Shown in pieces: positions 1-7,824 of a stretch of DNA of 44,262 nucleotides (position 1 is the stretch's first letter; every line of letters starts with the position of its first letter). The notes under the pieces were generated by a model. It was not told the origin of the DNA, did no database searches, and saw nothing but the letters and a program-made list of their open reading frames with translations. The stretch is from Microbispora triticiradicis (GTDB lineage Bacteria > Actinomycetota > Actinomycetes > Streptosporangiales > Streptosporangiaceae), in NCBI GenBank assembly GCA_003260025.2, contig QFZU02000068.1, positions 1 to 44,262 of the forward strand, read 5' to 3'. Both the position numbers and the translations under genes were made by a program.

Positions 1-1
1 C

Positions 2-862
2 CCGGCCGGGCTCGCCGAGCGGGCGAGCCGGGCGGCCCGCGCGGCCGGTGACCCCGACTCGGTCCCCCAGTGGAGCCGCGACCTGCCGCGCGGCGGCGTC
101 CCCCGGCGCGCCGCACCAGCGGATCGGGCCGACGCGGTGTACATGCCGTCGTGCCTGAACACGATGTTCGCCCCCGCCGACGGCGGCCCGGGGGTCATGG
201 CCGCGGTCTTACGACTCGCCGCACGGGCCGGTCTGCGGCTGCGCGTGCCGGAGGGCGTCCAGGGCCTGTGCTGCGGCACGCCGTGGTCGTCCAAGGGGTT
301 CACGGAGGGCTACGAGGTGATGCGCGAGCGGGTGCGGGAGTCCCTGCTGACCGCCACCGAGGGCGGCCGTCTCCCGGTGATCAGCGACGCCGCCTCCTGC
401 ACCGAGGGGTTCGAACGCCTGGTCGCCGCGGCCGGCGACGGGCGGGCCGCCGCGGCGGCTCCCGCCGTCCGGGTGGTGGACGCCGTGACCTTCGTGGCCG
501 AGCACGTGCTGCCCCGGCTGCCGGAGCCGCCGGAGGGCCGCAAGCGGGCGTCGCTGGCCCTGCATCCGACCTGTTCCTCCACGCGCCTCGGCCTGGACGC
601 CGACGTCGCGAAGATCGCCGCGGCCGTCGCGGAGCGGGTCGTCGTGCCCGAGGGATGGCAGTGCTGCGCCTTCGCCGGCGACCGCGGCCTGCTGCATCCG
701 GAACTGACCGCCTCCGCCACCCGGGACGAGGCCGCCTCGGTGGCCGAAGGCGGCTTCGACGCCCACGCGTCGGTCAACCGCACGTGCGAGATCGGGCTGA
801 CCCGCGCCACCGGGAAGACCTATCACCACCTGCTCGAACTGCTCGACCAGGTCACGCGCTGA
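2..862 (+). CDS. C-terminal part of FAD/Fe-S D-2-hydroxyacid (D-lactate) dehydrogenase
   Basis: The reading frame is open from the first bases of the window, so the gene begins upstream and only about 286 C-terminal residues are seen. Two CCG-type cysteine-rich modules are visible: YMPSCLNTMFAP followed by GLCCGTPWSSKG, and LHPTCSSTRLG followed by WQCCAFAGDRG. In the GlcF/LldE/Dld2 families such CCG modules carry iron-sulfur or heterodisulfide-type clusters and sit behind an FAD-binding dehydrogenase domain. The stretch QWSRDLPRGG before the first module is typical of the GlcD-GlcF fusion proteins that oxidise D-lactate at the membrane. I infer that the FAD domain lies upstream of the window. 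The ATG inside the frame at 146 is not a natural start because it falls inside the first CCG module. The gene converges on the YjbR-like gene with a 12-nt gap. Confidence 0.8.
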   Translation, partial: PAGLAERASRAARAAGDPDSVPQWSRDLPRGGVPRRAAPADRADAVYMPSCLNTMFAPADGGPGVMAAVLRLAARAGLRLRVPEGVQGLCCGTPWSSKGFTEGYEVMRERVRESLLTATEGGRLPVISDAASCTEGFERLVAAAGDGRAAAAAPAVRVVDAVTFVAEHVLPRLPEPPEGRKRASLALHPTCSSTRLGLDADVAKIAAAVAERVVVPEGWQCCAFAGDRGLLHPELTASATRDEAASVAEGGFDAHASVNRTCEIGLTRATGKTYHHLLELLDQVTR

Positions 863-874
863 CCCTCGCGTAAG

Positions 875-1255
875 TCAGTTCCCGGCGTCGCCGGCCCGCC
901 GCCGGTCCAGCAGCCCGGACAGCCGTTTCGGCGCGATCATCCGGTAGCTGTCCTCAAGGAGTTCGGCGATCTCCGCCCAGTCCTGGGCCGCGTCGAGGCG
1001 CGCGCCCACCCAGCCCTTCGCGCCGACGTACGGAGGGACGAAGAAGCGCTCCGGGTCCGACGCCACGAGGGCCTGCTGCACCCCCGGACCGGCCTTGAAC
1101 GTGAGGGACCGCCCGTCCTCGCTGGTCATGGCGAAGAGCTTGTCGCCGATGCGGAACGAGGGCGCGGTGTGGCCGCCGAACGGCTTCTCCACCGCCTCGG
1201 GCAGGGACAGGCAGATCTCCCGGACCCGCGCCACCGCGTTCTCGTCGCCCACCAC
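875..1255 (-). CDS. MmcQ/YjbR family protein
   Basis: This is a 126-residue protein with the usual size and pattern of the MmcQ/YjbR family (CyaY-like fold). An N-terminal helix (VARVREICLSLPEAVEK) is followed by FGGHTAPSFRIGDKLFAM, then a KAGPGVQQALVASDPERFFVPPYVGAKGWVGARLD segment in which PPYVGxKGWVG is the family signature. Family members have been described as DNA-binding-like proteins, but no enzymatic role is established. The start is GTG at 1255 or the adjacent in-frame GTG at 1252. The gene stands alone, convergent with the upstream dehydrogenase and divergent from the CocE-like hydrolase. The family call is fairly certain and the function is unknown. Confidence 0.8.
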   Translation of the reverse strand: MVGDENAVARVREICLSLPEAVEKPFGGHTAPSFRIGDKLFAMTSEDGRSLTFKAGPGVQQALVASDPERFFVPPYVGAKGWVGARLDAAQDWAEIAELLEDSYRMIAPKRLSGLLDRRRAGDAGN

Positions 1256-1399
1256 GCCGTCCCTCTCTCCCGCTCCGCGCCGGGCCGCCTCCGGCAGGCG
1301 CCCGTACCGCCCCAGTATGGCCGTGCCGGAGCGTCACGGTGTGCGGCGGTTCGTCGTACTGTCCGGTGGACGGATCACGCCCTGACCCGAGGACTCCGC

Positions 1400-3004
1400 A
1401 TGCCGAAGCTCAACCGCCCCCCGCTGCCGGTCATCACCGAGCACGACACCCCCATGCCGATGCGCGACGGCACCGTCCTGCGCGGCTCCGTCCACCGCCC
1501 GGCGGACGGCGGCCTGTTCCCGACGCTGCTCGTGCGCACACCGTACGGCGAGGACTCGTTCCGTACGGCGCCGGTGCTGCCCGCGCTGCGGGCCGGGTTC
1601 GCGGTCGTGCTGCAGCACTGCCGGGGGCGCGGCACCAGCGACGGCGAGTTCCGGCCGTGGCTGGACGAGGGCGCCGACGGCCACGACACGATCGGCTGGA
1701 TCACCTCGCGGCCCTGGTCGAACGGCGAGGTCGTCATGAGCGGCATGTCCTATCTCGCCGGGTGCGCGTTGCAGGCGGCGGCCACCCGTCCGCCGGGGCT
1801 CAAGGCGGTGGTCGCGGCGATGACGCCGCACGACTTCCACGACGGCCTGAAGTATCACGGCGGGGCCTTCGCGCTGGGGTCGGCCCTGAACTGGGGTGCG
1901 TTCCAGGCGATGCTCGGTCTGCTGCACGCTGCGGAGGCCGGGGAGGAAGTCGGCCCGGCTCTCGGCGAGGTGCTGCGGGTCCTGGACGACCAGGAGACCG
2001 CCGTACGCACCCTGCCGGTCGGAGACGTCCCGGGCATTCCGTGGTGGGGCGACTGGACCTCGCACGTGGCGCGCGACGCGTACTGGGAAGGCCTGGCCGA
2101 GACGCTGCGGCACGACCGCGTCGAGGTGCCGGTGATGCACGTGGCGGGCTGGTTCGACCTGTTCCTCGCGGGGACGCTGGAGAACCACCGCCGTCTGGGC
2201 GGCCCGCTGGTCATCGGCCCGTGGTCCCACCTCGCGCCGGGCGCCACCGGCACCGGGCGGCTGTTCTTCGGTGCGGCCGCCTCGGCGCAGGCGATCGGCC
2301 TGGAAGAGCGGCAGATGGCCTTTCTCGCGGGTGAGGACACCGGCCCCGCGGTACAGATCTTCGTGATGGGTGACGACGTCTGGCGGGACGAGGAGGCCTG
2401 GCCGCTGGAGCGGGCCGTCGGCATCCCCTACTACCTCCACGCGGACGGCCTGCTCTCCCCCGAGCCGCCCTCGGCGGCGGAGCCGGCCGTCTTCGTGTTC
2501 GACCCGCGCGACCCTGTCCCGACCGTCGGCGGCCCGACCCTGCTGGCCGATCCCACCAACGTCGGTCCCCAGGACCAGCGGGACGTGGAACGACGGCCCG
2601 ACGTGCTCTGTTACTCGTCGGAGGTGCTCACCTCCGACGTCGAGGTGACCGGCCCGGTGTCGGTGGCCCTCCACGCGGAGACCTCGGCCGCCTCGACCGA
2701 CTGGACGGCCAAGCTCGTCGACGTCCACCCCGACGGCCGGGCGATGAGCGTGATCGACGGCATCGTCCGGGTTCTCGTGCCGTCCGGGACGTTCGTCGTC
2801 GATCTGGTCGCCACCAGCCAGGTCTTCAAGGCGGGCCACCGCATCCGGGTGGAGATATCCAGCTCCAACTTCCCCCGCTTCGACCGCAACCCCGGCACCG
2901 GCCGCACCGACTCCGGCGAGGCGGACCTGGTCGTCCAGCACCAGAAGGTCTACCCGGACTCCTACATCACCCTGCCGATCGTCCCCCGCCGAGCGATTGG
3001 TTGA
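1400..3004 (+). CDS. CocE/NonD family alpha/beta hydrolase (X-Pro dipeptidyl-peptidase-like)
   Basis: This 534-residue protein matches the S15/CocE family, which hydrolyses esters or acylated amino acids and includes cocaine esterase and glutaryl-7-ACA acylase. The alpha/beta-hydrolase domain opens with PMRDGTVLRGSVHRP. It carries a nucleophile elbow GMSYLAG (Ser117), an acid residue in AGWFDLF (Asp253) and a histidine in GPWSHL (His277). A C-terminal jelly-roll domain follows (about residues 370-534) with DPRDPVPTVGG and RIRVEISSSNFPRFDRN, as in the X-Pro dipeptidyl-peptidase C-terminal domain. The chosen ATG at 1400 has a GAGG about 7 nt upstream; the longer upstream frame has no homology. 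There is no signal peptide, so the enzyme is cytoplasmic. The substrate cannot be told from sequence. Confidence 0.87.
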   Translation: MPKLNRPPLPVITEHDTPMPMRDGTVLRGSVHRPADGGLFPTLLVRTPYGEDSFRTAPVLPALRAGFAVVLQHCRGRGTSDGEFRPWLDEGADGHDTIGWITSRPWSNGEVVMSGMSYLAGCALQAAATRPPGLKAVVAAMTPHDFHDGLKYHGGAFALGSALNWGAFQAMLGLLHAAEAGEEVGPALGEVLRVLDDQETAVRTLPVGDVPGIPWWGDWTSHVARDAYWEGLAETLRHDRVEVPVMHVAGWFDLFLAGTLENHRRLGGPLVIGPWSHLAPGATGTGRLFFGAAASAQAIGLEERQMAFLAGEDTGPAVQIFVMGDDVWRDEEAWPLERAVGIPYYLHADGLLSPEPPSAAEPAVFVFDPRDPVPTVGGPTLLADPTNVGPQDQRDVERRPDVLCYSSEVLTSDVEVTGPVSVALHAETSAASTDWTAKLVDVHPDGRAMSVIDGIVRVLVPSGTFVVDLVATSQVFKAGHRIRVEISSSNFPRFDRNPGTGRTDSGEADLVVQHQKVYPDSYITLPIVPRRAIG

Positions 3005-3065
3005 CCTGGCCTCGCGGACCTCGCGACCCGGATCCGCACGTCCAGCCGGTCGAGGTCATGACACT

Positions 3066-3620
3066 TCAGCTGTTCTTGATCATGCGATCGCCGCCGAGGG
3101 CAAGCAGAAGAAACATGTCGAACTGGTGCAGGTTGGCCTTGTCCATTCGCTTGATGGCGTCAATGCCTGAACGCGCCGTATTGATGTGTGCAAGCGTGCT
3201 CAGGCGAGTGGCGGCGAAGGCCGGGTCGTAGTCCGCGCCATGCCGCGCCTCCTGAAGCTCGCCGAAGGCGTCGGACAACACTTCGAGATCAGTAGGGACC
3301 GCTTGGTTGCCGGGATCGACCAGAAGAAGCCGAACGGGGTTGGGAGTCGTGCGACCGGCACCGATGTCCTGCACCCAACGAGCGGTTTTCTTGAAATTGC
3401 CGTGCGCGTACCAGCGGCCGATCGCCTGCTTGTGCTCACTCGGTCCTTTCCTTCCGGCGCGCTTCGCGCCGTGCTGGACGAGTTCGTGGAAAAGGGCATA
3501 GTAGGCGGTAGAAGTCGCACGACGGAGGTATGCGGCCCGAGGGTGACGCGGCTCCGCCTTGAAACCTGCGAGCGTTTCAGCGAGATGAAGGTAGTCGTCG
3601 GCCTTGAAGGCTCGTCTCAC
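3066..3620 (-). CDS. HEPN-like helical protein, second gene of an overlapping pair
   Basis: This is a 184-residue, mostly helical protein. The segment YLRRATSTAYYALFHELVQH (about residues 31-50) resembles the first helices of HEPN-fold proteins, many of which are toxins or RNases. An R-x5-H string (RKGPSEH, about residues 57-63) fits the spacing of the HEPN RNase motif Rx4-6H, although such a short motif is weak evidence. The start ATG overlaps the stop of the upstream gene by 4 nt (ATGA), so the two are translationally coupled. The pair looks like a toxin-antitoxin or conflict module, with this protein the more likely toxin, but the partner is not a recognisable nucleotidyltransferase. It could instead be a plain hypothetical pair. 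Confidence 0.6.
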   Translation of the reverse strand: MRRAFKADDYLHLAETLAGFKAEPRHPRAAYLRRATSTAYYALFHELVQHGAKRAGRKGPSEHKQAIGRWYAHGNFKKTARWVQDIGAGRTTPNPVRLLLVDPGNQAVPTDLEVLSDAFGELQEARHGADYDPAFAATRLSTLAHINTARSGIDAIKRMDKANLHQFDMFLLLALGGDRMIKNS

Positions 3621-4000
3621 GACCAGTCCCGCTGATCCTGGAGCAATTCCCGGTCGATGGCGGGAGTAGCGTCGTCGTCCAGGTACTCGTCGATGTCTTC
3701 GCGGGACTCGAACTCCTCTTCCGTGAAGAGGGAGACGTACACGTGCTCATCGAGCCCGTGCTCGACGGCCAGCCTGTTCACCCGGCGACGCAACGCGTGG
3801 GTGAAGTCAGCCGACCAGCCGCCCTCGTCGGGCGCGTCCAGCACAATCGTGGCCTTGAGCGCGGACTCACCATCAGAGTCCACGTAGGGTTCGACAAGGG
3901 CGTCTATGACGGCGGGAGCGTCCGGAACGGTGACGTTCCGGATCGCTTCGGCCAGTCCCTCCAAAGCCGCATCTCGCCGGCTCACGCTCATGATGGCCAT
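3617..4000 (-). CDS. Small acidic protein, first gene of the HEPN-like pair
   Basis: This is a 127-residue acidic protein that I do not recognise. The middle contains a strand-helix segment (ALKATIVLDAP, then FTHALRRRVNRLAVEHGLDEHVYVSLFTEEEFE) and the C-terminus is rich in Asp and Glu (EDIDEYLDDDATPAIDRELL). The GSx10DxD motif of MNT nucleotidyltransferase antitoxins is absent. The start at 4000 is supported by GGGGAGGTG about 7 nt upstream; an in-frame ATG also occurs at 3991. The stop overlaps the start of the HEPN-like gene, so this would be the first gene and, by analogy with two-gene toxin modules, the possible antitoxin. That role is inference from gene order only. Confidence 0.6.
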   Translation of the reverse strand: MAIMSVSRRDAALEGLAEAIRNVTVPDAPAVIDALVEPYVDSDGESALKATIVLDAPDEGGWSADFTHALRRRVNRLAVEHGLDEHVYVSLFTEEEFESREDIDEYLDDDATPAIDRELLQDQRDWS

Positions 4001-4199
4001 CCTCGCACCTCCCCGCGCAGATCGAAGGTCACGACGACGCCGTCAGCGTGGCAGCGGCGACCGCGCCCTGACCAAGCGTAGCCGTCAGTCACGAACAGTG
4101 ATCAGCGTAGCCCTTCACCCCGGACCGTGACTCCTGGATTACGGAAGCCGGTCCCGGAGTTCGGTTGTCGAGGCGATGAAACGCCGACCCCGAGGCCGG

Positions 4200-4733
4200 C
4201 TATCGGATGTAGTCGGGTGGGACGTGGTCGACAAGCCAGACGCCGTTGGCGCTCAGTCGGAACCGATGCCCGGCCGCGTGCATGGCGGCAGCGTCCACGA
4301 CGAGGACGACCGGCTTGCCCCGGCGGGCGCCGACGCGGGTGGCGGTCTCCCGGTCCCGCGACAGGTGGACGTGGTGACGTTCCATCGGCCGCAGACCCTC
4401 CTCGCGGATCGCCTCCACGTTCCGGGCGACCGTGCCGTGATAGAGGATCGCGGGCGGCTCGGCCACCGGCAGGTCGAGATCGACGGACACCGAGTGCCCC
4501 TGACTGGCGCGGATCCGATCGCCGTCGATCACGTATCGCCGCTTGTCGTTGTCGGCGACCACCTGCTCCAGTTCGGCACGCGAGATCGGGAACCCGTGCG
4601 CGGCCGCCGCCGTCAGCAGCGTGTCGACGGCGACCCAGCCGTGCGCGTCCAGTTCGATGCCGATGCGCTCGGGTTCGTGGCGCAGATGCTTGGCCAGGTA
4701 CTTCGAGACCCGCACCAGCCTGCGTTGGTCCAT
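4200..4733 (-). CDS. kptA: RNA 2'-phosphotransferase, Tpt1/KptA family
   Basis: This 177-residue protein is a full-length KptA/Tpt1 enzyme, which removes a 2'-phosphate from RNA using NAD+. Visible family motifs are an N-terminal RRLVRVSKYLAKHLRH, GWVAVDTLL, the DNDKRRYVI segment, ILYHGT, HHVHLS and a C-terminal WLVDHVPPDYI. These provide the Arg-His-Arg-Arg type active site and the NAD-binding surface. The ATG at 4733 has GGGAG about 8 nt upstream. Bacterial KptA has no tRNA-splicing substrate of its own and is usually linked to RNA repair or to ADP-ribosylation of RNA ends. Upstream of the gene, in the same reading direction, lies an unusual tandem tRNA-like hairpin repeat, which could be transcribed with it. 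Confidence 0.92.
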   Translation of the reverse strand: MDQRRLVRVSKYLAKHLRHEPERIGIELDAHGWVAVDTLLTAAAAHGFPISRAELEQVVADNDKRRYVIDGDRIRASQGHSVSVDLDLPVAEPPAILYHGTVARNVEAIREEGLRPMERHHVHLSRDRETATRVGARRGKPVVLVVDAAAMHAAGHRFRLSANGVWLVDHVPPDYIR

Positions 4734-4822
4734 CGGCGTCTCCCGGTGTCCTCGATGAGCCCGCTGAACGCCGCGGGGACTGGTCGGCCGGGCGAGGAGG
4801 GCTCGGAGGCTGGATGTGCCAG

Positions 4823-4985
4823 CAGGCCCGTCACGGGCCCACCTGGAATCGAACCAGGAGAGAAGGAAGCCCCCGAATGGCCTCACCGGGCCGGAGCGCG
4901 AGGAAAGCGGGCGGACTAGACAGGCGCCCTTACGGGCAAACCGGTTCCCAGAGAGGTAGAAGGAAGCCCTCCCATGGCCTCGCGA
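4823..4985 (-). repeat. Tandem 98-bp repeat with tRNA-like hairpins upstream of kptA
   Basis: Two imperfect direct copies, about 97-98 bp apart, fill the gap between kptA and the SCO0854-like gene. Read on the - strand, each copy contains a hairpin of stem GAGGCC/GGCTTC with a 7-nt loop (ATGGGAG in one copy, ATTCGGG in the other), the shared string GGGCTTCCTTCT, and a GC-rich hairpin (GCCCGTAAGGGC or GCCCGTGACGGGC). The copy nearer kptA also has CCTGG-TTCGATT-CCAGG, which is exactly the shape and consensus of a tRNA T-arm. A complete cloverleaf cannot be drawn because no acceptor 5' strand or D-arm is found, so this is not called a tRNA. It could be a tRNA-mimicking small RNA, such as those of the bacterial Y RNA type, or a relic. 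Confidence 0.5.
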
Positions 4986-4996
4986 TCTTCACGATA

Positions 4997-7092
4997 TCAG
5001 GCGGGGATCAGCTCGTGCAGGGTCGCGGGCGTGTAGACGCGCGCCCCTTCCGGGAGGCCGGGGGGTGTCTCAAGCCCGATGTACGTGACGTGACCGCCCG
5101 CCGAGGCCTTGCTTCGCAGCAGGTCGGCCAGGTAGCCGACCCGGAGGTGGTCCCGCTCCACGATCGAGCGTACGAGCAGCGACGTGGTGACGCGGTTGCC
5201 CTCCACCTGGTTGAACGCCGGATGGCCGGACAGGTAGAGATGCAGCCACTTCACCCGCCAGGCGCCGTCGTCCCCGCGCAGGAAGACCAGCGGAAGCGCG
5301 ATGCGGCCGGACCCGCGCAGGTCGGACTTCATCCGGACGGTACGCGGCTCGAACGGCCTGCCCTCCTGCACGGCGTCCCTGGTCATGTAGCCGAAGAACG
5401 CCTCGGCGGCCTCGTCGAACCGCTCCCCGGCGTAGACGTGGACCTGTGGGATGACGATCGGCTGACTCGCGTGCGGAAGTCGTATGTCGATGAACTCCGA
5501 GACGCCGTCGGCCGCGTCGGTGAGGTCACCCGAGTAGGTCGCGAAGTCGTTCCCGTAGGACGTCCACGAGATGTGCGTCGGGTTGTCGTACGTGGCATCG
5601 AGCATGAGCGCGGACAGGTCGTAGTCGGTGCTCCGCGCGGCCTGGCGCCAGTACACGAAGAACCGGAGCAGCTCACCGTCCACGGGTGACAGGGAGCCGC
5701 GGGGCAGCACCCCGAGCCCGGGCGCGGCGCTCTTGCCCGACAGGGGCAGCGCCACGTCGAGCACGGCGGGGTCGACGATGAGCTCGCCGGGGTCGGGCAG
5801 GCGGCGGGTGATCTCCTCGTCGAGGATGGCGAGGGTCCGGGTGAGTGCCTCCTCGTCCAGCGGAGAGCGGGTGTCGGGGGTCGCCCACGCCTTACCGTGC
5901 CGGTTCGTGAAGACCCGGTCCACGGGGGCGAGCCGGTTCTGCAGGTGCTCGCGCAGGGAGAGCAGCACGCGGCCGGAGGCGTGCGCGGCGGCTCGCTCCG
6001 CCGCCTCCAGCACGGCCGAGCCGCCGCCCGTACGCAGCAGATGGTCGAGGCGGCGCAGCAGCGCGCCGGGCGTGTGCTCCAGCAGTGCGACGGCATCGCC
6101 GGTACGGCCCCCGGCCAGCGCGGCCTCGACCCGGCCGCCGAAACTGACCGCCTCGCGCACACCCCTGGCCACGTCGAAGACCTCGGCCGCGCTGGGGAAC
6201 TGAGGGTACTCGTGCGGGTGCAGGCGCTCGCCCAGCCGCTTCCACTGCTCCCGGTGCCGGAGCACGTCCCCGTGCTTGGCGGCCGGGACGGCGTCGAGAG
6301 CGGCCAGCAGGATCCGGCGCTCGGCCCGGCGGAAGGAGCGCAGCCGGGTGGGGGTGGACAGGGTCACGTCACCCTCGGAGCAGAGCGCGGCCACCCTGAG
6401 CAGTCCGTCACGGTGTCGACGAGCAGCGGCTGCCCGGCGGCCAGCCGCACTTCGTTGACGACGGCCCGGTTCTCGCGTACGGGGACGTGCTCGGGCCGGT
6501 CGCCGGCGCAGAAGGCGGCGAGGGCGCGCAGAGCCGTGAGGTCCTCGGCGGCGAGCGGGACCTCGGAGCCGGCGAGCGAGAAGTAGAGCTCGCGCGCCTC
6601 GTCCCGGAGGCTCCCGCCCAGCTCCAGCACGGTCACCCGGTCCTTGGCCAGGGGGATCAGCTCGTCGTGCGCCGCCAGCAGGTCGGCGTAGGTGTGCTGG
6701 TAGCGGCCGTACCGCGGCAGATCGAGCAGGTTGAGGGTGCCCGGCTGGAGCCGGGCGGCGGCGACCGGGTCGAGCATGGCCTCGCGCAGCAGCCCCGCCC
6801 AGAACTCCAGGGTGTCCGGGACGTTCCTCGGGAAGTCGACGAAGTAGGCGTTGTGTACGACGTGGTCGCCCACGAGGCGGCGGACCGCGGCCAGGACCCG
6901 CACCCCGAGGTCGATCACCTGCTCGCCGGGCAGCCGGGCCAGGCGGTCGAGCAGCGCCGGCGAACACGTGAAGCCGACGCTGAGCAGCGCCGCGTCAAGC
7001 TGCCGGGCCGCCACCTCACCCCAACCGGGCGTGCCGTCCCCCTCCACGTCGACGGGAACGCGCAGGCGCCGGGAAATGACGAGATCTTCCAC
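4997..7092 (-). pseudogene. SCO0854-like large protein, interrupted by a single-base frameshift
   Basis: Two adjacent open frames on the - strand read as one protein of roughly 700 residues. The N-terminal part (from GTG 7092, EDLVISRRLRVPVDVEGDG) runs through FVDFPRNVPDTLEFWAGLL to LLVDTVTD and then goes out of frame. The C-terminal part continues in another frame with LLRVAALCSEGDVTL, then RLRSFRRAERRILLAALDAVPAAKHGDVL, and ends at 4997 with ATLHELIPA. Restoring one base near 6400-6406 joins the two halves smoothly. The whole resembles the actinobacterial MXAN_6230/SCO0854 family, whose function is not known to me. The break may be real inactivation or a sequencing error; the rest of the frame is intact, which favours a recent event or an error. 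Confidence 0.72.
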
Positions 7093-7284
7093 GCAGGCAC
7101 GATATATGGCCACTACCGGCGCATCGCCACTCGAATACCGGGCCACCTCGACGGTGACGGGCCATGTTCCGGAAGGCGTCGGCCGCCGGCGGCATCTCGA
7201 CGAGGCGTTCCTCGGAGCGTGCGCGGGTATCGACTCGGGCACAAGGCGCCCGGCACGGGCGAAGATCACCGTAGGGTGCCGGTC

Positions 7285-7810
7285 ATGGACTGGGTCGAGC
7301 GAGTCGCCGGCATCAAGCCCTGGAAGCGGCACGGCGAACGGGCGCCGCACAAACCGCTCCTGCTGCTCTACGCCCTCGGGCGGCTGCGCGAGGGCCAGGC
7401 CACCGGACGGCTCCACCCCGACCTGCTGCGCGCCCTGACCGACGACTCCGGCCTCGTCGTACGGCTCGCGCGGCACCTGCTGGACGCCAACTTCGAGCCG
7501 TCCCTGCATCCGGACATCTGCCGCCTCGTGGGCCTCGAACTCAGTGACCAGGTCTCCGGCGCCGGGCAGGCCGCACCATCCGTCGCCCGCCGGGACCCGG
7601 CGTTCCGCGAGAGCGTGCTCGTGGCGTACGAGTACCGCTGCACCTTCTGCGAGTACGAAGGGTGGCTGGACGGCACCGCGGTCGGCCTGGACGCCGCGCA
7701 CGTCCGCTGGTGGGCCCTTGCGGGAACCCCAGCGCGGGCTCGACCCCGTCGACGGCGGCCACATCGACTGGCACACCCGGCAGGTGTTCCGCGCCCCCGC
7801 CCGGCACTGA
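7285..7810 (+). pseudogene. Decayed sulfur-binding-domain HNH restriction endonuclease
   Basis: The start MDWVERVAGIKPWKR, then APHKPLLLLYALGRL, and RLHPDLLRAL with HLLDANFEPSLHPDI, is that of actinobacterial HNH endonucleases whose N-terminal sulfur-binding domain reads phosphorothioate-modified DNA (ScoMcrA-like). The HNH part retains RDPAFRESVLVAYEYRCTFC and GLDAAHVRWWA. Two pieces are missing compared with the family. About 70 residues between YALGRLRE and GRLHPDLL appear deleted, and the HNH core after VRWWA is lost. The tail (LREPQRGLDPVDG, WHTRQVFRAPAR) survives only in a different frame and ends at 7810. The start has no clear Shine-Dalgarno sequence. I regard it as a non-functional relic. 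No dnd genes are visible nearby. Confidence 0.7.
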
Positions 7811-7824
7811 CCCGTTCCGCCGGG

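Noticed and set aside
4823..4890. A tRNA gene on the - strand, suggested by the perfect T-arm
   Set aside because: No 5' acceptor strand, D-arm or proper spacing can be found; GGGCCCA is absent upstream. Kept only as a tRNA-like repeat.
4127..5689. A 520-residue open frame on the + strand across kptA and the SCO0854-like gene
   Set aside because: It is antisense to clear genes and has no recognisable domain.
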